Assembly: GCA_026874595.1 (NCBI GenBank)
Contig: CM049314.1
Coordinates: forward strand, 2,007,318-2,071,317
DNA from: Sipunculus nudus
Taxonomy: Eukaryota > Annelida > Sipuncula > Golfingiida > Sipunculidae
Direction: 5' to 3'
DNA: 64,000 bases
Made by a program: the position numbers and the translations under genes. Below are positions 50,401-62,400 of this stretch, piece by piece (position 1 is the first letter of the stretch; every line of letters begins with the position of its first letter). The notes below the pieces were generated by a model. That model was not told the DNA's origin, made no database searches, and saw only the letters and a list, made by a program, of their open reading frames with translations.

Positions 50401-53400
50401 AAAGTTTTGCACATTGGAGTTTTCAGGACATGCTTAATTTTATTCACCAAAATTAAATAAAAGATTCAGTAAATTTGATAAAATAAAACATCTTTTCAAA
50501 TAAAGTATACACACTGTTGGTTGAATGAGAAACAAAAAATATCATTGTGCTAATTACTATCCAAGTTTTAATTAATTACTGAAATTAATAGTCAATTTCA
50601 CACCTGGTGAAGTTTTTACTCCTCTGAAGTAAGGAATTACTTATCTCATGAACATCCACACTTTCATAGCAATACACCACTTTGTGGACACAATTAAATG
50701 TACACTTTAATCATTGTAACCCTGGTGGTACAATACAAAATCTAAAATGTAGCATAGCCTAGAATAAGAATGAATCACATACAGAAAATAATAACATTCA
50801 TCTAGTTTATGCACCATCTGGGGGGGGGGGGGAGGGAGTGCAGAGCAGAGGGGAAGCCTGCTGGTTGTGGCCAAGCTGACCCAAGGCGAGCTGCCTGGGG
50901 TGGGTTACATAATGCAAGTGAAGGCTGTACTACTAGGTGGGCTAGATGTAAACAACACTTGACATGGTGTATGAAAACATGAATAAAAGCTATTCTTTCC
51001 AATCAATTTCTTTGAAATTTCAGATTTTAAAAGATTAAATCCTTATGTATATATGCTGTGAAAATTAAATCAACAGTGCCAAAGTTGGACAAAATTTAAG
51101 GTATTGATTTTTTATTTATGCTAATAACTTGAAAAATTTGCAAAATTCAGATCTAATTTTGGGTAAACAATTGAATCTTGATTAAATTAAGTTATATTCC
51201 TGAAAAAAAGTCTCTAGGTTCAGCAATTCTCATGTGAGTAAATATATTTCCTGATTTTTTAACAAATTGCATTATGTTTTGGCCCAAAACTTCAAAATAA
51301 TACCCAATACTAACCTAATTTTTGGTATGTTCATAGAAAATGTATAAAAGAATGTGAATCCTAAATACGATCAAAAACAGATCAGTGGTTTTGATATTAG
51401 GCAGCCCTGAAGTGTAACAATGGCTTTTTTTTATGGAAAACGGAGTTTTTTTTCCTTAATATCTCGAAGGAACAAAGTCCTAATGACCCAATTTTCGGTA
51501 TGGTAGGAGATTTTGGGGACATCTAAAATTATGTCAACAGCCTGGGGAGCATAGAGATGTGCACTGAATGACCTACAGTCATCAAAGTGGACTGCTTGAC
51601 AATGTAAGGGAATACAACAAGAGCCTCCAAAAAAATTCAATAACTAGCCTAATTTTGCAGCTTTTATTTTCAAATTTCAGATTTTAACAGATTAAATCCT
51701 TATGTATACATGGTGTGAAAATTAAATCCACAGTACTTACAGGAAAAAAACGTGCCATGGCCAAAGTTGGGCAAAATTTAAGGTACCAATTTTATATTTT
51801 TGCCAATATCTAAAAAAATTTAACAAATTTTGATCTAATTTTTGGTATACAATTAAATTTTGATTAATATAAGTTGTATTACTGGAAAAAAGTCCCTACC
51901 TTTAACATTTTTGGTCTTAAGTGACCAAATATCTTCCTGATTTTTTTACAAAGTCCATTATGTTTGGGCCCATAACTTTTTTAAATTATATAATACTGAC
52001 TTAATATCTGGCATGTACATAGGAACTATATAGAGGAATATTTATGGTAAATATGAAGAAAACCAGATGAGTGGTTTTGATTTTAGGCAGTCCTGAAGTG
52101 TGAAAATAGATTTTTAATAAAAAATTGAGGTTTTTCCTTAATATCTCAGGGGAACGAAGTCCTATTGACCCAATTTTTGGCATGGTAGGAGATTATGGGG
52201 ACATCTAACTGTATGCCGAAATTCAGATTCGTAGGTCCAACGGTGTCGAAACGTGCCAGTCTTACGGACGGACATCCAGACGGACAGACGGACGGACGGA
52301 CGGACAGACAGACGGACGGACGACGGACAATGGACCATGACTATAGCTCAGATGACTTATAGTCAGCTGAGCTAATAAAAAATTGAGGTTTTTCCTTAAT
52401 ATCTCAAAGGAACGAAGTCCTATTGACCCAATTTTTGGCATGGTAGGAGATTATGGGGACATTAACTGTATGCTGAAATTCAGATTCGTAGGTCCAACGG
52501 TGTCGAAACATGCCAGTCTTACGGACGGACATCCAGACGGACAGACGGACGGACGGACAGACGGACAGACAGACGGACGGACGACGGACAATGGACCATG
52601 ACTATAGCTCAGATGACTTATAGTCAGCTGAGCTAAAAATGAAATTTAGTGGAACTAAGACATAATGTATCCTCCATAACCCTAAAGTGAGAATCATGTC
52701 TTGTGTAGAAGTTTTTCTTGTGATACTTACTTTGTAAAAGAAATATGTAACCAGGTTGGCTATCCTGACATAGAAGTAATGCCCGTGCAGCAGCAAAGCT
52801 CTCTTCAAGAAACAGAAGCGACCAAACGCGTAGTCACTGGACCGTGTGGCTTGCCTGCCCTCTTTACCCATAATGCCTGCAAGGTGATAATAAGGCATAA
52901 ATATACATGGAATTCAAATCCCAGTTATTGGACTATGAGGCTTACAAACCAATGATATCAGCCATCTGTGCGACTAAAACTCCCAAACTCAATATATTAT
53001 TGATGTTGCTGGTTAATTAAAAATACAACAACTACTAACAATAATACCTATTCATTAACATCACCCAAAATATATAGATGATTTCTAAGAGATTTCATAA
53101 GATTCAAAAAGACATAAAACATAACATATGTTAACTATTAAAATATGTTTAAAAGCTGTTACAGCTTTTTAAGGTTATTGGGAAGTCCTGTGATAATTCA
53201 GGTGCAATAAAGTCAGCTGCCCTCCATCAAGCGAACTTGGAACAGTAAGGGGTACACAATCCTAAAATGTCAAGTAGGGTTCAATAGGCCATTATAGGCT
53301 GTGTCTATTGTTACTCTCATTATATTATAAACAGGCGCTGATGTGAGTATTAACATTTATAGATTAATATTACCTATGCCGACGTGAGCCTCCTGGATCA

Positions 53401-56400
53401 TACTGACATCATTATACTATATGCAGTCACTGTATTTAATAAGCATTAACATTTATTGTTTAATCTTACCGATGCCGATGTGAGCCTCCTGGATCATACT
53501 GACATCATTATACTATATGCAGTCACTGTATTTAATAAGCATTAACATTTATTGTTTAATCTTACCGATGCCGACGTGAGCCTCCTGGATCATACTGACA
53601 TCATTATACTATATGCAGTCACTGTATTTAATAAGCATTAACATTTATTGTTTAATCTTACCGATGCCGACGTGAGCCTCCTGGATCATACTGACATCAT
53701 TATACTATATGCAGTCACTGTATTTAATAAGCATTAACATTTATTGTTTAATCTTACCGATGCCGACGTGAGCCTCCTGGATCATACTGACATCATTATA
53801 CTATATGCAGTCACTGTATTTAATAAGCATTAACATGTATTGTTTAATCTTACTGATGCCGACGTGAGCCTCCTGGATCATACTGACATCATTATACTAT
53901 ATGCAGTCACTGTATTTAATAAGCATTAACATTTATTGATTAATCTTACCGATGCCGATGTGAGCCTCCTGGATCATACTGACATCATAATACTATATGC
54001 AGTCACTGTATTTAATAAGCATTAACATTTATTGTTTAATCTTACCGATGCCGATGTGAGCCTCCTGGATCATACTGACATCATTATACTATATGCAGTC
54101 ACTGTATTTAATAAGCATTAACATTTATTGTTTAATCTTACCGATGCCGACGTGAGCCTCCTGGATCATACTGACATCATTATACTATATGCAGTCACTG
54201 TATTTAATAAGCATTAACATTTATTGTTTAATCTTACCGATGCCGACGTGAGCCTCCTGGATCATACTGACATCATTATACTATATGCAGTCACTGTATT
54301 TAATAAGCATTAACATTTATTGTTTAATCTCACCGATGCCGACGTGAGCCTCCTGGATCATACTGACATCATTGGCACCATCCCCGATGGCTGCAGTTGT
54401 AGGTTTGTCAGCGTGCTCCTTAACCAGCTTGACAATCTAAAAATAATAAACATGAGCACTGCCAATTGTAAGTCTTGTGACCTTTGACCTAATTAGGTGC
54501 AAATTTTTCTGAGAATTAAATTCACGTGAAAAACTCTACTGGGTAATATTAATAGTGAGTTTCATGAAAATCTATCATATTTTGGGAATGTCACCATGGA
54601 GCCACCAAAGTCTGATGACCTATGACCTATTACCTTCATTCATAAAGAAGCCTGGTGACCTAATTATATATGCATGAATTTTGCTGAGAATCAAACTCAT
54701 GAAAGCTATTCTGTTGGTAAATATATTATGAGATCTCTGAAAATCCTTCAAATCCATTTTAAGCTATATAGTGGCAACACTAAAAATTAACACATGCTTC
54801 CCATAACCAATTACCATGATATGACCAGTACTCTTTAATGGAAGTATAAAAAGGATAATGAAAATATTACAGAGATCCATGGATATGACATATGGAAAAT
54901 AGATGCTATGAACCGAATGAAGATTAACCTAGAAATTACAAATGGAAGAGGGTACAGGCCCATTTCAGATGGTAGATAAAAATATATCATTTTGGTAAGA
55001 GCATAGATACATTGTTTATCCACTTATGAGAGAACAGATATCAGGAGAAATCAGTACTTACCTGTGCTTTCTGTATTGGAGAGTGCAGGAGAGGAAATCA
55101 GCAACTTACCTGAGCTTTCTGTATTGGTGAGAGCCGACAGCATAACACCGTGACACACTGCGTGCACACCTGTAGGAAGTCTTTTCTCAGATCTTTGGTG
55201 ACCAGCGCCAGACTCTGTCCATCTACGATTAGTGCATGTCTGTCTTGAGCCTCCCGCCTTGCATCATGGAGTCTAAAAATGTGCATTAACAAAAACTCAA
55301 ATACAAACTACTTTTTCTTATTTGAGTATATCAGTGGTATATACTGACAGATGAAAGACCTCAGATATACCTACAATATCACTCAAACCAGAATGTTTCC
55401 ATTATTATTTTTGTCCTATTATGTGGTATAATATTTTAAGATATAAAACATGATATAAAAAAAATAAAAATAAAAATATCTAAATGCGTCTTTCAGTGAT
55501 TTTCTAGGTATGGGCCAGTGTAAGATATGGACCTATTTTATCAGGACTGTATCTTATTTTACCCCTATTTTTCAAAATTCAATTACCACAGCAAAAAAAG
55601 TATGAACCTAAACTTATGATACACAATCCATTTAGACTAGCACATAATTCATCTAGTAACTCTGAGATAATACAGAATTAATCTATTATCACACTTTTAA
55701 AACCTGAAAGATGAGTTTGAAAATCATACACTGGTTACATCAGGCAAATACTGCAAGACTTACACCCTCTGAAGGTGTGACAGTTTTTCCCTGGCCTCAT
55801 CAGCAGTTCTACACCGTGTGAGTCTGACCTCAACCATCAACTGGTTAAAATGACCGGCGGAGTAGCTGATGTTGACTGCAGTCTCCTCTTTATCTCCTGT
55901 CAGAACCCATATCTGGAAAAAAACAAGGTACGGATCTACATCTCCTCTTTATCTCCTGCCAGAACCCATATCTGAAACAACAAGGTATGGATCTACATCT
56001 CCTCTTTATCTCCTGTCAGAACCCATATCTCAAACAACAAGGTATGGATCTACATCTCCTCTTTATCTCCTGCCAGAACCCATATCTGAAACAACAAGGT
56101 ATGGATCTACATCTCCTCTTTATCTCCTGCCAGAACCCATATCTGAAACAACAAGGTATGGATCTACATCTCCTCTTTATCTCCTGCCAGAACCCATATC
56201 TGAAACAACAAGGTATGGATCTACATCTCCTCTTTATCTCCTGTCAGAACCCATATCTGAAACAACAAGGTATGGATCTACATCTCCTCTTTATCTCCTG
56301 TCAGAACCCATATCTGAAACAACAAGGTATGGATCTACATCTCCTCTTTATCTCCTGCCAGAACCCATATCTGAAACAACAAGGTATGGATCCACATCTC

Positions 56401-59400
56401 CTCTTTATCTCCTGCCAGAACCCATATCTGAAACAACAAGGTATGGATCTACATCTCCTCTTTATCTCCTGTCAGAACCCATATCTCAAACAACAAGGTA
56501 TGGATCTACATCTCCTCTGTATCTCCTGTCAGAACCCATATCTGAAACAACAAGGTATGGATCTACATCTCCTCTTTATCTCCTGTCAGAACCCATATCT
56601 GAAACAACAAGGTACGGATCTACATCTCCTCTTTATCACCTGTCAGAACCCATATCTGAAACAACAAGGTACGGATCTACATCTCCTCTTTATCTCCTGT
56701 CAGAACCCATATCTGAAACAACAAGGTATGGATCTACATCTCCTCTTTATCTCCTGTCAGACCCCATATCTGAAACAACATGGTATGGATCTACATCATT
56801 TGCCATTTAAGGCAGATATGTTGCAGTATGTGCGAAGAAACATCCACAATGAACTTATATTTATTAATTTTTATAAAAATGATAAAACCACAATGTAAAA
56901 GGCAAAATGACAAAAGTAATATGACATGTACACACAGTATACCTTTCTGCAAAAGACTGAAACAATTTAAAAATAAATACATCAAGAAATAACAATGCTA
57001 TATTGCACAAAAAACTAAACAGCATGAAAGTGGTGGTTTACGAAGAATTCTTTCCAGACCCTAACTGGCTACCATGTTTTACTTTGAAAATAATCTTTCT
57101 ATTTATGAATCTAAATTTCCCTGAAAACACAATGAATACAGGATATTTTGCATCAATATCTCATAAATCTATTACAGATTATATAATTAAATTTAAAAAA
57201 GATAACTGATAACTGATGTCCTATATGTTTTTCATCTCTGTATTTGACCTGTCTTATAGCAATGAATTATTCTTACACATGATCCACAGTCTAAATGCAA
57301 ATTTCTCAAATTGTGCTCTGCAATGGTTCTATCATTACTCAGTGGTATTATTACATTTTTCAAAGTTTTTTTTTCAGAGAGACCCAGTTACCTTTATTCC
57401 TGCCTCTCTGAGGGCCTCTAATGTTTCTGGAACGCCATCCTGTAATCTGTCCTCTACAGCTGTTGCTCCTAGTAACGTCAGCTGGTCTTCAATCTGACTG
57501 TAAAGTTGCTGCAGCTAAAATGAAAATAATACACAGATTTAGAATAAAGGAATAATCAAACATATAATAGTTCATTGTAAATCAGTCGCTTTAAAAAGTA
57601 ACAGTAAGGGCACTTTGAAATTAATAGTAAGTTTTGTAAAGTTAGCTGCAAATTTTTACATGTCCCTATGAACTATTAAATGTATTAATTAATCTGATGT
57701 TATTTCAGATAACCACAACACAGTCTGGCAAATAATGTTATTGGTCGTTTGCCTTGTTAAAGAAAACATCTTAACCATACTTGATAACCAAGTAGAAAAT
57801 GACTGAATGTATATCTAAGTTTTCTGGGCTTTGTTTCTTACTGAGAGAGCTGCAAATGTATAGCAGGTCATAGAGGTAAAACAAATATTACTTTTACTAC
57901 AAATTAAAACCAATTTCCTTGACAGTGAGGTGCCGAACAAATTTCTCTTTTAAATTCATCCACCAGTGGGGAGCATCCTTAGGTTACTGGGTCTGCGGAA
58001 TTCATCAAGCAACTGGTTGTGGGGAAACAGGGTTATGTTCACAGCTCAGATGACTTAGTAAGCTGTCCAATGTGTTTTTCAATTAATGTATTCATTCTCA
58101 AAATATTTTTTTTAAACCATGGGACCTTGATATGTTGTTAACTATCTAATCAAAGATGATTGAATCAAGCAATGATAACATTAAGTCATTATTGAACTTC
58201 CAGAATTAGAGGCTTTATATGCACTATAGTCTTACCATCATGTCATTAGTGTCTGAGAGGTCTAACAAGATTTATAATATAATCATTATCTTATTGAGGA
58301 TTGGGGGACTGAGAGGGTGGGGGATGGGGGGGGGGGGTTCAACTGAATATCTATAAATAGGTCATGCTGGGTCTCTGGAAGCCAGGGGGGATGGGAGACT
58401 GTCCCTGCTGTAAGTTGTTCTTCAAAGAACTGACATACATAATGGGGTCTGAATTATAATGACAATTAAGGAAGATTCTCTGTAAGTCATGTTTCAAGTA
58501 GGAGCACTATCTGATGTAGGACTAATTTCTTAGTCTGATGAATATGCATTTGCATATTAAATAGTATAACAAACACAATAACTCAAACAGTTTATCATTC
58601 AATGGAACACAACATTAAAAAGCCATAATTTATTTTAATTAATATCTGAGTAGGTGAGAGCACCACACTGGAGGACAACACAATTTTAACTTCAAGTAAC
58701 AAGGGGCATTCAAAACATGATCTAAAGTCGAAGGGCATGTCCTGACATAATGTCAAAGGTCAACCTGACCTTAAGTCACAGGGAATGACCTGACCTATGG
58801 TTAAAAGCACTGTCAGCACAATCAAGATCACATCTGGGATATGTTATACCTAACTGGTAATCTGTCATGTTTCCAAAGTATGAACCTGTGATACAAGTAG
58901 GGTGATATATTCATTAGTCATTTATATATAAACAATATTGTATAAATACAGCCACATTAGAAATGACATAGCTGAACCCTAGTACCAAATTATTATGTTA
59001 TCAAGTTTCGATTAATGAATATGAGCTATAAAAAAGTTACTTTTACTCAGATGTATGGTCTAGGAAGAATTTTATAGAATCATATACCCATATCTTGCAA
59101 AAATGTTATCTTCCCCCAAAGATAGAATTTTTTTTTCTGTCCGTAGGAAAGGCCTGTATAAAGCAGTTTATTGAATCATACCCTATTGCACTAAGAATAC
59201 AAAATATTTCTATTTTCTTTGTAAACCAACAAAAACCACCCCTTATCTGCTGTAAGTGAAAGCAGAAACTCAAATATTATTTCTATATAATGAAATTGAT
59301 AAAACAACATTTCTTACCTTCTCTTCTCTATTCTCCAGGGCTTTCTTGGCTTCCTTGAGATTGTTGTCAATTCTGTGGAATTCTTCTGGTTCAAGCTTTC

Positions 59401-59440
59401 GTTCAGCTATCACCAGTGTCCTCAAACCCAACTACAGGAA

Positions 59441-59481
<41 letters not shown>

Positions 59482-62400
59482 AATACTGAGATGTTTAGCA
59501 TTTGTATATTAAGTTTGTAATATCTTGTTAGTTTCTGGTACATTATGGGGTACATGTCTTTTGCCAGCTTGTACTTTACATCACTTAAAAGTAGAAAGAT
59601 GAAAAACCATGATTTACTATTTTTCTATGTTCTCTGCATATTAAATAAATCAATGAAAAATAATCAAAAATATTTTCCATATCATACTAACCACTGTTAA
59701 CAAAAAAATAACTGGTTGTCATATTTACATCTGCAGTTTGAATGACCTATTTAAAAATTCAAATATTGATTTTTTTAAATTAAAATCCTTTACACATCTC
59801 ATCCAGAAAAAGTGATTTTCTTTAAGGAGCCCTTCTGATATATTTGTTGTTCTGTACATCACAGTGTAGTGTTTAGGAATAATGTGGATATCATGTACTA
59901 ACCAATGCATAATTTTTAGGAATAATATGGATGATGTACTAACCAATGTGTAATGTTTAGGAATAATGTGGATGATGTACTATCCAACGTGTAGTGTTTA
60001 GGAATAATGTGGATGATGTACTAACCAACACGTAATGTTTAGGAATAATGTGGATGATGTACTAACCAATGCGTAATTTTAGGAATAATGTGGATGATGT
60101 ACTAACCAATGCGTAATGTTTAGGAATAATGTGGATGATGTACTTACCAATGCGTAATGTTTAGGAATAATGTGGATGATGTACTAACCAATGCGTAATG
60201 TTTAGGAATAATGTGGATGTACTTACCAACGCGTAAAGTTTAGGAATAATGTGGATGATGTACTTACCAACGCGTAATGTTTAGGAATAATGTGGATGAT
60301 GTACTAACCAATGCGTAATGTTTAGGAATAATGTGGATGATGTACTAACCAATGCGTAATGTTTAGGAATAATGTGGATGTACTTACCAACGCGTAATGT
60401 TTAGGAATAATGTGGATGATGTACTTACCTACGCGTAATGTTTAGGAATAATGTGGATGATGTACTAACCAATGTGTAATGTTAAGGAATAATGTTGATG
60501 ATGTACTTACCAACGCGTAATGTTTAGGAATAATGTGGATGATGTACTAACCAATGCGTAATGTTTAGGAATAATGTTGATGATGTACTTACCAACGCGT
60601 AATGTTTAGGAATAATGTGGATGATGTACTTACCAAAGCGTAATGTTTAGGAATAATGTGGATGATGTACTAACCAACGCGTAATGTTTAGGAATAATGT
60701 GGATGATGTACTAACCAACGCGTAATGTTTAGGAATAATGTGGATGATGTACTAACCAATGCGTAATGTTTAGGAATAATGTGGATGATGTACTAACCAA
60801 TGCGTAATGTTTAGGAATAATGTGGATGTACTTACCAACGCGTAATGTTTAGGAATAATGTGGATGATGTACTTACCAACGCGTAATGTTTAGGAATAAT
60901 GTGGATGATGTACTAACCAATGCGTAATGTTTAGGAATAATGTGGATGTACTTACCAACGCGTAATGTTTAGGAATAATGTGGATGATGTACTAACCAAT
61001 GCGTAATGTTTAGGAATAATGTGGATGATGTACTAACCAATGCGTAATGTTTAGGAATAATGTGGATGATGTACTAACCAACACGTAATGTTTAGGAATA
61101 ATGTGGATGATGTACTAACCAATGTGTAATGTTTAGGAATAATGTGGATGATGTACTAACCAACGCGTAATGTTTAGGAATAATGTGGATGATGTACTTA
61201 CCAACGCGTAATGTTTAGGAATAATGTGGATGATGTACTAACCAATGCGTAATGTTTAGGAATAATGTGGATGATGTACTAACCAACGCATAATGTTTAG
61301 GAATAATGTGGATGATGTACTAACCAACACGTAATGTTTAGGAATAATGTGGATGATGTACTAACCAATGCGTAATGTTTAGGAATAATGTGGATGATGT
61401 ACTAACCAATGCGTAATGTTTAGGAATAATGTGGATGATGTACTAACCAACACGTAATGTTTAGGAATAATGTGGATGATGTACTAACCAATGCGTAATG
61501 TTTAGGAATAATGTGGATGATGTACTAACCAACGCGTAATGTTTAGGAATAATGTGGATGATGTACTAACCAACACGTAATGTTTAGGAATAATGTTGAT
61601 GATGTACTTACCAACGCGTAATGTTTAGGAATAATGTGGATGATGTACTAACCAATGCGTAATGTTTAGGAATAATGTGGATGATGTACTAACCAATGCG
61701 TAATGTTTAGGAATAATGTGGATGATGTACTTACCAACGCGTAATGTTTAGGAATAATGTGGATGATGTACTAACCAACGCGTAATGTTTAGGAATAATG
61801 TGGATGATGTACTAACCAATGCGTAATGTTTAGGAATAATGTGGATGATGTACTAACCAATGCGTAATGTTTAGGAATAATGTGGATGATGTACTAACCA
61901 ATGCGTAATGTTTAGGAATAATGTTGATGATATACTTACCAACGCGTAATGTTTAGGAATAATGTGGATGATGTACTTACCAAAGCGTAATGTTTAGGAA
62001 TAATGTGGATGATGTACTAACCAACGCGTAATGTTTAGGAATAATGTGGATGATGTACTAACCAATGCGTAATGTTTAGGAATAATGTGGATGATGTACT
62101 AACCAATGCGTAATGTTTAGGAATAATGTGGATGATGTACTAACCAATGCGTAATGTTTAGGAATAATGTGGATGTACTTACCAACGTGTAATGTTTAGG
62201 AATAATGTGGATGATGTACTTACCAACGCGTAATGTTTAGGAATAATGTGGATGATGTACTAAGCAATGCGTAATGTTTAGGAATAATGTGGATGATGTA
62301 CTAACCAATGCGTAATGTTTAGGAATAATGTGGATGATGTACTTACCAATGCGTAATGTTTAGGAATAATGTGGATGATGTACTAACCAATGCGTAATGT

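Noticed and set aside
55869-56898. Long plus-strand ORFs (303 and 313 codons) with a 19-residue repeat
   Set aside because: They are produced by the 57-bp array, whose period is a multiple of three; the real coding piece is on the other strand.
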